A DNA stretch of 64,000 bases from contig NZ_FRCT01000007.1 in the NCBI RefSeq assembly GCF_900143025.1, positions 62,001-126,000 of the forward strand, read 5' to 3'. The notes below the pieces were generated by a model that saw only the letters and a program-made list of their open reading frames with translations, was not told the origin of the DNA and searched no databases. Position 1 is the first letter of the stretch, and each line of letters opens with the position of its first letter. Origin of the DNA: Ruminococcus flavefaciens (GTDB lineage: Bacteria > Bacillota > Clostridia > Oscillospirales > Ruminococcaceae). Shown here piece by piece: positions 44,897-52,332 of this stretch. The position numbers and the translations under genes were made by a program.

Positions 44897-45070
44897 TTAG
44901 TAAACTCGCTTCAAATCGTATTCAATTGTCAAGTTCCTTTTCGGTTTGGGAATTTGCAATGCAATAAAAAGCCTACTACAAGGCAAAAAGACAAGCCCTT
45001 CAGACACCGCAACGTAACTGAAAGGCTTGACAAGGTCTATTATAAGTGCTATAATATAATGTAAAATCAT
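44897..45070 (-). CDS. putative type I toxin, small hydrophobic peptide
   Basis: 57 residues if started at ATG 45070 (an upstream GTG frame to 45097 is possible). The N-terminal half is hydrophobic (ILHYIIALIIDLV, then GLVFLPCSRLFIALQI), with a basic C-terminal end (PKPKR ... DLKRVY): membrane peptide plus charged tail, as in type I toxins. The ribosome site is weak (CGGTG). It is read from a long 5' leader that starts at the 45197-45226 promoter, and an opposing small RNA is transcribed across that leader and the start codon. Identification rests on this arrangement; no sequence match to a known toxin family was recognised. Confidence 0.5.
   Translation of the reverse strand: MILHYIIALIIDLVKPFSYVAVSEGLVFLPCSRLFIALQIPKPKRNLTIEYDLKRVY
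45027..45055 (+). promoter_or_regulatory. consensus promoter of the antisense RNA
   Basis: Perfect TTGACA (45027-45032), 17-base spacer, perfect TATAAT (45050-45055), lying inside the toxin reading frame on the opposite strand. Confidence 0.85.
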
Positions 45071-45188
45071 TACACCGCACGTAAATAGCATTCTCACTAA
45101 GTCATTCAGATGTTGACGTCATCTGTATGATTACGAGGCGTAGTCGGTTTGGCGACCGTCTATGCCTTGTGGGGGTGCTTTTTATTAG
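45062..45188 (+). ncRNA. putative antisense RNA antitoxin
   Basis: Predicted transcript of about 125 nt from the 45027-45055 promoter, with the hairpin AGGCGTAG-T-CGG ... CCG-T-CTATGCCT (45136-45167), ending near a GCTTTTTATT run. It covers the toxin start codon and 5' leader on the opposite strand. The same hairpin plan recurs at 52084-52121 and 52244-52282. Confidence 0.55.
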
Positions 45189-45196
45189 CTAATAGC

Positions 45197-45226
45197 ATTA
45201 TATCACATTTATATATCCCATGTCAA
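45197..45226 (-). promoter_or_regulatory. promoter of the putative toxin mRNA
   Basis: Minus strand: TTGACA (45226-45221), 18-base spacer, TATAAT (45202-45197). Confidence 0.8.
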
Positions 45227-45286
45227 CCCCTTTCGCCAAAAAAATTTAATTTATTTTTTCTTAGCAATTTTTGACCGAATATAGCA

Positions 45287-45318
45287 ATAACCGCCTTACT
45301 TTTTTGTAAGGCGGTTAT
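45287..45318. terminator. bidirectional hairpin before the lipoprotein stop
   Basis: A 13-bp perfect stem ATAACCGCCTTAC / GTAAGGCGGTTAT with a T6 loop, just past the 45330 stop. Confidence 0.75.
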
Positions 45319-45329
45319 CTTTATGGAAG

Positions 45330-46256
45330 TTATTTCATGGTATCTGTAATTTCTTTTACATCAAACGAATACCCTTTCTGCTCGTATGCAGCGAGAATTT
45401 TATTAAAGTATTCACCATAATTTGTTTCGTCTATTGTTTCTTCTACCACTCTTCCATTTTCATCTAATAAGTACTCTGAATTTGGATTAGTGCATTGTGC
45501 TACCTTTCCTTTTTCAAAACGAACCTCAAACGAATTTATTTCATATTCAGTTTCTTCAGAAAAGTTTTTTTGAGATTTTGATATTACAAAGAACTGTTTT
45601 GATGGTATTTTTTGCAGCAATTCTTTCTCATACCCACTGGACGTTAATCCAGTTTCTCCATTATCATAGCACTTGAAATCACTCAAAAAAACTTCTTCTT
45701 TGGGAAGTAAAGCGTATACTCCTAAAATGTTTTCCTTGCTTTCTTCTGAACATATAGTACTGTATATATGTTCCTTAATAGTCTTTACATTCTCATCTGT
45801 AAGTTGATCTTCTCTTAATAGATTTGTCAGAATATCACCAGTACTATATTCATACATCTTGGAATCAGTCTCAAACTTGTATCCCATTTCCTCGAGATCA
45901 GCTTCATACTTAGAATAATCCGCTTTAACTTCAATGATTATTTTTTCGGTATCTGCGACCTTAATTGTGCAATCATAACTGATTTTTTGATTATAATCAG
46001 ACTCCGATGTATTATAAAAGAAGCTTAGGTCTGTTGGATAAACTCCCGAAAAACTACCATCTATTTTATCAAAAGCGTCCACCATTGTATACTTATTAGC
46101 TACATCAGGAAGTATTTCCTTTTCTGTTGTGTGCTGAGTTTCAACCTTAGAGTTTGATTTTTCTCTGTTCTTCGATTTATTCTCAGAATTATCTCCGCAA
46201 GCGCAAAGATTAAGTGTTGCTGCTAATGCTACTATTGATATAAATACTCTTTTCAT
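45330..46256 (-). CDS. lipoprotein of unknown function
   Basis: 308 residues from ATG 46256, chosen for AAGGAGG upstream; longer readings to 46343 lack a ribosome site. Signal peptide KRVFISIVALAATLNLCACG with an LCAC lipobox, so it should be lipid-anchored on the outer face of the membrane. A Lys/Ser/Asn linker is followed by about 250 mixed alpha/beta residues. No family was recognised. It lies in the integrated element, 130 bases from the serine recombinase gene in the same direction. The very low GC content differs from the chromosomal genes on either side. Confidence 0.75.
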   Translation of the reverse strand: MKRVFISIVALAATLNLCACGDNSENKSKNREKSNSKVETQHTTEKEILPDVANKYTMVDAFDKIDGSFSGVYPTDLSFFYNTSESDYNQKISYDCTIKVADTEKIIIEVKADYSKYEADLEEMGYKFETDSKMYEYSTGDILTNLLREDQLTDENVKTIKEHIYSTICSEESKENILGVYALLPKEEVFLSDFKCYDNGETGLTSSGYEKELLQKIPSKQFFVISKSQKNFSEETEYEINSFEVRFEKGKVAQCTNPNSEYLLDENGRVVEETIDETNYGEYFNKILAAYEQKGYSFDVKEITDTMK

Positions 46257-46362
46257 GATGTACCTCCTTGTTTTCTTTAGAATATCATATAATTTAATCA
46301 TTGTCAATCGGCATATTAGAGAAAAGAAACTGCTATAAATCAACTTATTTAGTATAAGCGTA

Positions 46363-46387
46363 AAATTGTGCTATTATAGCACAATTT
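46363..46387. repeat. perfect palindrome, copy 1
   Basis: AAATTGTGCTAT-T-ATAGCACAATTT, 12-base arms. It overlaps the stop codon of the serine recombinase gene. Confidence 0.9.
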
Positions 46388-47090
46388 ATTCTTTGAGCAG
46401 CTCCTCCTTTATCTCTCGTTTGTACTTATAATATGTGTTTCGGCTTAAATTAGCCAGTTTTATGCACTCAATATCATTCAGAGTGCCACCGAAAGTTTTA
46501 CAATGCTTTCTTATAAGCTCCTTCGCAGGAGCTTCTTTTTTTACAAGCAACTTACTGCCTTTTACGCAGCCAATCTGTTTGCCATTCAGACGAGCTGTTT
46601 CTATTCCCTCTTTTGTTCGCTGCCGAATATCTATTACCTCTTTTTCAGACTGCTCAAATGCAAGCTCTATTTGTTTTGCTGCAAGAAGCTTCAAGACCTT
46701 GTTTGTGGCTTCAATATAAACATCTGCTATATCGTTGCCTACAAGCTCTATGCCGCCGCTGAGAGCTTGCTTATAATTAATGGTATTGACATACGGCTCT
46801 TTAAGAAACACAAGCTCTACGCCTTTGTCAAGCAGCTCCATGTACTGTTCTATACCCTCACTTGCATTACGGCTCATTCTGGACACACTATCAAACACAA
46901 TAGTATCTCCCTTTTGAACCTTTTTAATAAGCTTCTGCCATTCCTGACGGCTTAACACTATTCCTGTATAGACTTCCTTATAGATTTTTGCATTTGGAAA
47001 AGAAGCAAGGATATTTCTTTCTTGTCGTTCTATATTCTGTGTTGGCTTTGATATACGGCAATATCCGAATACCACTATTATCATCTCCAT
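46386..47090 (-). CDS. serine recombinase (resolvase/invertase family)
   Basis: About 234 residues if started at ATG 47090; GTG codons a few bases on are also possible, and a longer frame to 47255 adds 55 unrelated residues. The catalytic domain begins VFGYCRISKPTQNIERQ: YCRIS gives Tyr-Arg-Ser around the nucleophile, and DSVSRMSRNASEG carries the conserved Arg residues. After a helical linker comes a C-terminal helix-turn-helix (GTLNDIECIKLANLSRNTYYKYKREI). The size and domain order fit small resolvases that act on inverted or direct sites. A palindrome covers its stop codon and a half-copy lies 110 bases upstream, so these palindromes are candidate binding sites. It looks intact. Confidence 0.85.
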   Translation of the reverse strand: MEMIIVVFGYCRISKPTQNIERQERNILASFPNAKIYKEVYTGIVLSRQEWQKLIKKVQKGDTIVFDSVSRMSRNASEGIEQYMELLDKGVELVFLKEPYVNTINYKQALSGGIELVGNDIADVYIEATNKVLKLLAAKQIELAFEQSEKEVIDIRQRTKEGIETARLNGKQIGCVKGSKLLVKKEAPAKELIRKHCKTFGGTLNDIECIKLANLSRNTYYKYKREIKEELLKE

Positions 47091-47185
47091 TCGTATCAAA
47101 TCTAACGAGCGTTTCTTTTTACACTCAATATTATAGCCCAAAACACAGTAAAAGTCAATATCTTTTAATACATTTTTGCTCAACA

Positions 47186-47308
47186 TTAGTTTGGGTACAG
47201 AAATTGTGCTATTATACTGTTTAATGAACTTCCGATGAATCCCACTGAGTTGCATATTACTGCCATAGAAAGAATAGCTGCAATACTTTTTCTAGTTTTA
47301 ATATTCAT
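47186..47308 (-). pseudogene. signal-peptide remnant of a secreted protein
   Basis: 40 residues from ATG 47308 with AAGGAG upstream: NIKTRKSIAAILSMAVIC, then GFIGSSLNSIIAQFLYPN and stop. It resembles the export signals of the two wall-binding proteins at 49.3 and 51.5 kb, but the mature part is missing. The frame is cut within a half-copy of the palindrome (47201-47216), which suggests a recombination breakpoint there. Confidence 0.6.
47201..47216. repeat. palindrome half-site
   Basis: AAATTGTGCTATTATA, identical to the left arm and centre of copy 1, then diverging. Confidence 0.75.
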
Positions 47309-47416
47309 AATAATTCTCCTTACAATTTTTCAATAATTTTTAATTTGTGGTACCACCTGATATATTTCGGACTAACGTTATATTATATTATTTTCTGAAT
47401 ATAATCAATGCTTTTC

Positions 47417-47469
47417 AGGTAAGATGTATATTTAGACAAGTAAGTTGCAAAAAAAACAGGTAAGTTGCA
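47417..47469 (+). repeat. three phased direct repeats, iteron- or operator-like
   Basis: AGGTAAGATGTA (47417), AAGTAAGTTGCA (47438) and AGGTAAGTTGCA (47458), spaced 20-21 bases, about two helical turns. They lie in the 343-base gap between the signal-peptide remnant and the integrase, which otherwise shows no gene. Confidence 0.6.
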
Positions 47470-47644
47470 TTTTATATTCGCAATTTGCCTGTTTTCTCTT
47501 TCTCTCAGAATTCTATTAAAACACTTAAAAGAACATAACTAATTCCTTTTAAATATGCTGTCATTCTTGATAATGTTTAGAATATACGTTAAATTTACTT
47601 TTCACCATCAAAAAAAACTTATACTATTTAAACAGATGGCATTT

Positions 47645-47661
47645 TGTGCTATTATAGCACA
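47645..47661. repeat. perfect palindrome, copy 2
   Basis: TGTGCTAT-T-ATAGCACA. It contains the integrase stop codon (TAA, 47654-47652 on the minus strand). Confidence 0.9.
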
Positions 47662-48365
47662 TTTTCTAAAACGTCAACAGCAACTATACGCTGCTCTTGA
47701 ATAAGGTGAATATACGTATCATATGTTATTCCAACATCTGAATGTCCGAGCAGTTCACTGACGATCTTAACATCCACGCCTTTGGCGAATAGCCTACTAG
47801 CAAATGTGTGACGAAGAGTATGTATTCCTGTCTCTTTAATATTGCAACCTCGGAGAATACTACGAAACATCCTGTCTATGTTTCTAGGGGTAACTCTGTT
47901 TCCATTTGAAGTTGCAAAAACATACGGTGTTTTACCATTTATCCCTTTTAAGCTTATAAGCGCACGTATGGCAGTGGAATTAAGTGGAACGACACGACTG
48001 CCATTCTTTGTTTTTGTCGATTTCTGCTTTATATACTGATAAGCCTTTCCATTGTCTGATCTTGACTTGACATATACCATGTTTTTTCGGACTTTCAGCG
48101 TTTTCTTCTTAAAATTAATATCCGACCATTCCAGAGCAAGAGCCTCTCCTATACGCAAACCTGTGTTGACAATAAAAATTGCTATTTCACCAAGACGATA
48201 AATTCTTCTGCCGTTCTTATAGCAGCGTACCGATTCTTTTACAATTTTATCTACTTCATCATCTGTAAAGCATTGTACATCACTATTTTCGCGCTGCAAG
48301 TTTTTAGGTATAATAACACTCTCAGCAACATTATACGGCAACTGTCGGTTTACTCTCAACTGCAT
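47652..48365 (-). pseudogene. tyrosine recombinase/integrase lacking its N-terminal half
   Basis: 237 residues covering the catalytic domain only: NTGLRIGEALAL (first Arg), HTLRHTFASR (His-x-x-Arg), LLGHSDVGIT, and the nucleophile region YDTYIHL. Normal phage or conjugative-element integrases are about 370-400 residues, with an arm-binding and a core-binding domain first. Here the frame opens inside the core-binding domain (RQLPYNVAESVIIPKNL) directly at the end of another gene, with no ribosome site, so it looks like a 5' deletion product. It probably derives from the integrase of the element beside tRNA-Trp. Confidence 0.75.
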
Positions 48366-49092
48366 TGCTGACTATATCCTGTGGCTCTGGACGTTCTCCC
48401 TCTTTGAAGATAACGAAAGGCATATATTTCTCTATCGTTTCTTCCATAGAAAGGCTATCCTTGCTGATATTTACTGACGTAGTAATATCAGCTGCGTTCA
48501 GAAGCTTACTGTACTGCTCTGCAACTGACAGTTCGTTCCAGTCAGCAATAAACTTTTCACGAGCCTGAGCTGCCTGTTCGTTTATACGCTCCAAATCCTC
48601 GGCAGACAGGGATTTGTCACGAATTGTTACAACGCCCTCTGGTGTTATATGTGCCACTATCGGATAATCATTTGTCTCTGGATCGGTTCTGGACGTATCA
48701 TAAGCAGTAACGCCATAACCAAGCACTCCGAAATGAATAGGACTTTCTTCCTTTACAACCGAGCTTCCCTTAGAAAGAATAACAAATCCCTTATTATTCA
48801 TTTCTTCCTGCCAACCGTCATAAGCAAGGACTTCCGCAGTACCTACAAGAACTCCGCCGAAGTCAGGAGAATCCAGAGCTTTGAGCATAATGCTCTTATC
48901 GCTGATATTCTCAACTTCTCTGCGTGCTCCCTCATAGATGATAACATCACCTATGCTGAGATCGCTTACCTTTGGCGCAGCTGCTGCAACATGACGTTCA
49001 AGTATATCATCGTCAACGGATATAAGAGTATCGAAGTCAAGATCTGAAAGACCATTTTCAACCATATCTTCGATACTATCGAAGTTTTCCAC
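48331..49092 (-). pseudogene. plasmid/ICE-type protein fragment joined to the integrase
   Basis: 253 residues from GTG 49092 without a ribosome site. In the same frame upstream, DEFDGEIIN precedes it, after a TAA at about 49122, so the true gene extended further 5'. The sequence is soluble and acidic, with a middle part (NNKGFVILSKGSSVV ... HFGVLGYGVTAYDTS) that resembles uncharacterised domains of large conjugative-element proteins. Its 3' end runs out of frame over the integrase start (35-base overlap). Both neighbours therefore look truncated by one deletion that joined them near 48340-48360. Confidence 0.55.
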
Positions 49093-49276
49093 GTTGATGA
49101 TCTCGCCGTCAAACTCATCTTAGTCATACATGACTATGATGCTATTTATAATTCTATCTTTTCGCTTAAATTAGTGGTTATCCCAATTTTTTGATTATTG
49201 ACTTTAATAATTAAATAATGTAAAATATAATTGAATGTTAATACCAGCATTCAAAATAATTAAAAGGAGTCTTACT

Positions 49277-50263
49277 ATGAAAAAAGCGAAAATACTCAAC
49301 GCAATCCTATCGTTAGCAATTTTTTCAACACCTGTACTTTGGAACACATCAAACGATTTCTTAAAAAAACAAAGTAATCACTTAATTGCCTATGGAGCCT
49401 ATGATGAGAATGTCCGCGGAAAGTGGATACAGGATGAAAATACAGGCAAATGGTGGTATAAACATGACGATAGTTCATACACAAAAAACAGCTGGGAAAA
49501 GATCGATAATTACTGGTATCACTTTGATATATATGGTTGGATGGAAACAGGCTGGCATATGATAAGTGGCAATTGGTACTATTTTAATCCAAATGGAACT
49601 ATGCATACTGGTTGGAAAGAGATTAACAGCAAATGGTACTATCTGAATACCAATGGATCGATGCAGGTAGGTTGGAAAAAAATTGATGGTAAATGGTACT
49701 TTTTCAATCCAAGCGGAATGATGCATACTGGTTGGAAAGAAATTAACAGCAAATGGTACTATCTGAATTCCAAAGGCATTATGCAAACAGGCTGGCAGAC
49801 AATACAGGATAAAAAGTACTATTTTAATGCAGATGGTTCACTTCATATTGGCTGGCTAGAATATAACGGCAAAATGTACTATTTATTCGATAATACCGGA
49901 GTTATGGTAACAGGGTGTGCACCTACAAGAAATAATTTAGAAGGATGGTGTAATTTTGATTCTGATGGAGTGTGTATCGAAAATGATGCAGGTGCTCTTT
50001 TAGTAGATAGCGACATAGAACTATATTCCTCTTACAAAACAGAATCGGTTATAGGAACAATTAAAAAAGGAGAAATAGTTTGCTCGACTCAATATGTAGT
50101 AGATGATGCTACTGGCTTAAAGTGGTATAGAATAAATTACGAAGGAAAACTAAATGGATATATTATTGATACAAGTGATATTATTCAGGTTGAATTATTA
50201 AAAAGAAATTCTGACCCTCGTATTGCAGAAATAAATGATACATTAAAGAAAAAATATGGTTAA
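49277..50263 (+). CDS. secreted cell-wall-binding repeat protein with SH3-like domain
   Basis: 328 residues from ATG 49277 (AAAAGGAG upstream). Signal peptide to about residue 35. Residues about 45-230 are choline/glucan-binding (CW) repeats of about 20 residues with the pattern GW-x-x-I-x-x-K-W-Y-Y-x-N-x-x-G-x-M-x-T; about nine are visible. Residues about 240-310 resemble a bacterial SH3 domain (LYSSYKTESVIGTIKKGEIV ... WYRINYEGKLNGYI). It should attach non-covalently to wall polymer. It has no catalytic domain, so the role may be adhesion or structure. Low GC content matches the surrounding mobile element. A terminator follows. Confidence 0.85.
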   Translation: MKKAKILNAILSLAIFSTPVLWNTSNDFLKKQSNHLIAYGAYDENVRGKWIQDENTGKWWYKHDDSSYTKNSWEKIDNYWYHFDIYGWMETGWHMISGNWYYFNPNGTMHTGWKEINSKWYYLNTNGSMQVGWKKIDGKWYFFNPSGMMHTGWKEINSKWYYLNSKGIMQTGWQTIQDKKYYFNADGSLHIGWLEYNGKMYYLFDNTGVMVTGCAPTRNNLEGWCNFDSDGVCIENDAGALLVDSDIELYSSYKTESVIGTIKKGEIVCSTQYVVDDATGLKWYRINYEGKLNGYIIDTSDIIQVELLKRNSDPRIAEINDTLKKKYG

Positions 50264-50349
50264 TATATCATTTTTCAATGATAAGGTAATATCAGTGTTC
50301 TCTTTCGAAGTTATTATGGATGCTTTATATACATAATGGGAATTCAATT

Positions 50350-50384
50350 AAAGCAGTATAGTCTTACACTATACTGCTTTTATG
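50350..50384. terminator. terminator between two convergent genes
   Basis: AAGCAGTATAG-TCTTACA-CTATACTGCTT followed by TTATGTCATTTT; usable in both directions. Confidence 0.85.
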
Positions 50385-50400
50385 TCATTTTATTCCTTTA

Positions 50401-51369
50401 TCATTTTATACCTTCATTGTTGTGTTTTATTACAGTTGCAGCGTTTATGTATTCTTTCAGCTCATCGTTCATATCCTTATTTTTTAGCATATGATCTACG
50501 ACCTTATAGCCCTTTTCCTCATACTTAGGCTTATATTTTGCAACAGCTTCTCTTCCTGCCTTGTCGTTATCGAGTACGAAGTGTATCTCTTTGACCTCTG
50601 GATGTGATGATAAGTAATGCTCCAGAGCTACATCTGACGTTCCTGCAAGGCTTATTCGTGAATGAGCTATCCATGCGTCTTCTTTTCCTGTTATCATGTT
50701 CGCCATTGTAGCATGGCTTAACAGGTCTATCGGAGCTTCAAATACATACAGCTTACCGCTGCTGCCTTTACCTTCCATAGAAAAGGCGTATCGTTTGTCG
50801 CTGCCGTCACAGTCTCCACGGTACTGGACTTTTGTATTTGTTCCTCTGACACAGGCGAATGCAGCCTTTTTGTCCTCATTATAGCCTACAAAGACTACAT
50901 TGTTATGATAGTCTTGGAAGATCTTCTTGTCAGCTATCATCTTGGATATTATCTGAGGATCAATAAACCGTGTTTTGTTCAGATATGCAAAAGCCCTTGA
51001 ATACTTACCCTCACATTTCTTAGGCAGCACAAGGTCTTTCGTTTCATGTATATGATTATCAGCCTTTGGCGGCGGTGCAACATAAGCTGTACCACTTCCT
51101 GTAAGTTCAAGTATAGCTTCTTGGAAGCTCATTCCCATATTCTTCTGGAGAAAAGAAATAGCGTCACCACCGTGTTCACCATTGCTCCAACGCTTCCAAC
51201 CTTTTCGGTCATCGAATATACTTATACTTGACATATCCCCGGGGAAAGGTTTGGCAATTCTCAGTTTATAGCTTGTTCCACGATGATTGAATTCATATCC
51301 TTTGCTTTCAAGGTAACTCACAAGGTCAACCTCATGAGCTGCCTGTTTTTGTTCGTCTGTGATACGCAT
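50401..51369 (-). CDS. DUF3991/Toprim-domain protein of mobile elements
   Basis: 322 residues. The N-terminal part (about 1-110) is a primase-like zinc-finger-type fold that has lost the cysteines (VDLVSYLESKGY ... WKRWSNGEHGGDAISFLQ). About 125-190 matches DUF3991 (YLNKTRFIDPQIISKMI ... NNVVFVGYN). The rest is a Toprim-like domain with VFEAPIDLLSHATM (acidic Glu) and HFVLDNDKAGREA (Asp-x-Asp). Such proteins are common in conjugative and mobilisable elements of Firmicutes and probably act in DNA priming or processing. A decayed duplicate of its middle lies at 56.04-56.44 kb. Confidence 0.8.
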   Translation of the reverse strand: MRITDEQKQAAHEVDLVSYLESKGYEFNHRGTSYKLRIAKPFPGDMSSISIFDDRKGWKRWSNGEHGGDAISFLQKNMGMSFQEAILELTGSGTAYVAPPPKADNHIHETKDLVLPKKCEGKYSRAFAYLNKTRFIDPQIISKMIADKKIFQDYHNNVVFVGYNEDKKAAFACVRGTNTKVQYRGDCDGSDKRYAFSMEGKGSSGKLYVFEAPIDLLSHATMANMITGKEDAWIAHSRISLAGTSDVALEHYLSSHPEVKEIHFVLDNDKAGREAVAKYKPKYEEKGYKVVDHMLKNKDMNDELKEYINAATVIKHNNEGIK

Positions 51370-51497
51370 TTTATACCTCCTATGAAATTTGCACTATTAA
51401 TTCTCGAATATCTTGACAATTAATGTTTGTTTATATATAATATTACACATAAGGTTATAAAAACAACCTTAAATATTACAAAAAGGACTTGAAACAA

Positions 51498-52037
51498 ATG
51501 AAAAAAGTAATCAAAACAATCTCAGCAATCACAATGGCATTCACAATTCTTGGAACAGGAAAAATACTATCTAAGACCATCTCACCAAACACAATTGATA
51601 GCTATATAATAACTACTTATGCTGCCGTTGATAAGAATTATACTGGCTGGAAACTAGAGAAAAATTTTGTTAACAACGAAATGGAATGGCATTATTACAA
51701 AAAAGGTAACCTGCAAAGAGACAAATGGATAGATGATAAATATTATGTAAATGGCAAGGGAGCACTGGTTACTGGTTTTCTTAATATTAATGGGGATAAT
51801 TATTATTGTGGTAAAAAAACCAGTGGTGGTGCTAAATGGTGCAATGCGTGGGTAGAATCTGGTGGCGAATGGTATTATTATGGCAAAGATGGCAAAAGGT
51901 TAGAAAATACATGGTTAAATTATAAAGGCTATAAATATTATTTAGGAGAAGGAGGAAGAATGTATAAAGACTGTACAGCAGCCATAGGTTTACATAGGTA
52001 TTATTTTAACTCAATTGGAGTTGCTACAGTTATATAA
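51498..52037 (+). CDS. small secreted cell-wall-binding repeat protein
   Basis: 179 residues from ATG 51498 (AAAAAGGA upstream). Signal peptide KKVIKTISAITMAFTILGTG and onward to about residue 40, then degenerate CW-type repeats rich in aromatic residues (TGWKLEKNF, GNLQRDKWIDDKYYVNGKGALVTGFL, GEWYYYGKDGKRLENTWL). It is a shorter relative of the 49.3 kb protein with no extra domain. It probably binds wall carbohydrate. The first small-RNA hairpin (52084-52121) lies just after the stop and can act as terminator. Confidence 0.75.
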   Translation: MKKVIKTISAITMAFTILGTGKILSKTISPNTIDSYIITTYAAVDKNYTGWKLEKNFVNNEMEWHYYKKGNLQRDKWIDDKYYVNGKGALVTGFLNINGDNYYCGKKTSGGAKWCNAWVESGGEWYYYGKDGKRLENTWLNYKGYKYYLGEGGRMYKDCTAAIGLHRYYFNSIGVATVI

Positions 52038-52061
52038 GCTCTTGACATATTATATCAGGTT

Positions 52062-52125
52062 ACATTATCCGTGAGAGATGTAGAAGGGTAGACCGAGAAT
52101 AAGACGTTTTCGGCTACCCTTAATC
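52062..52125 (+). ncRNA. small hairpin RNA family member, copy A (promoter apparently lost)
   Basis: ACATTATCCGTGA then hairpin AAGGGTAG-A-CCGA ... TCGG-CTACCCTT (52084-52121). A TTGACA at 52042 has no -10 box at the right distance; compared with copy B, 17 bases are missing between it and ACATTAT. Confidence 0.5.
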
Positions 52126-52145
52126 TCTTATAAATATCACTCCCG

Positions 52146-52168
52146 AAATGTGCTATAATAGCACATTT
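52146..52168. repeat. perfect palindrome, copy 3
   Basis: AAATGTGCTAT-A-ATAGCACATTT, 11-base arms, intergenic, after ATCACTCCCG which also precedes copy 4. Confidence 0.9.
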
Positions 52169-52182
52169 TATACTCGGGGTAC

Positions 52183-52211
52183 TTGACGTTTGAATATTAA
52201 TGCTTTATAAT
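52183..52211 (+). promoter_or_regulatory. promoter of small RNA copy B
   Basis: TTGACG (52183-52188), 17-base spacer, TATAAT (52206-52211). Confidence 0.8.
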
Positions 52212-52217
52212 ATGAGA

Positions 52218-52290
52218 GTACATTATTTAACCGTGATGTATAAAAGGATAGTCCGAGTAAGCGTGTTTTTCGGGCTATCTTTTTTTATCT
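52218..52290 (+). ncRNA. small hairpin RNA family member, copy B
   Basis: Predicted transcript of about 70 nt from a good promoter: ACATTATTTAACCGTGATG then hairpin AAGGATAG-T-CCG ... CGG-G-CTATCTTT and a T run. It has the same plan as copy A and as the 45.1 kb antisense RNA. No opposing toxin frame was recognised here. Confidence 0.55.
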
Positions 52291-52309
52291 CTCATAAATA
52301 TCACTCCCG

Positions 52310-52332
52310 AATTGTGCTATAATAGCACAATT
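52310..52332. repeat. perfect palindrome, copy 4
   Basis: AATTGTGCTAT-A-ATAGCACAATT, ending at the base before the amidoligase stop codon. Confidence 0.9.
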
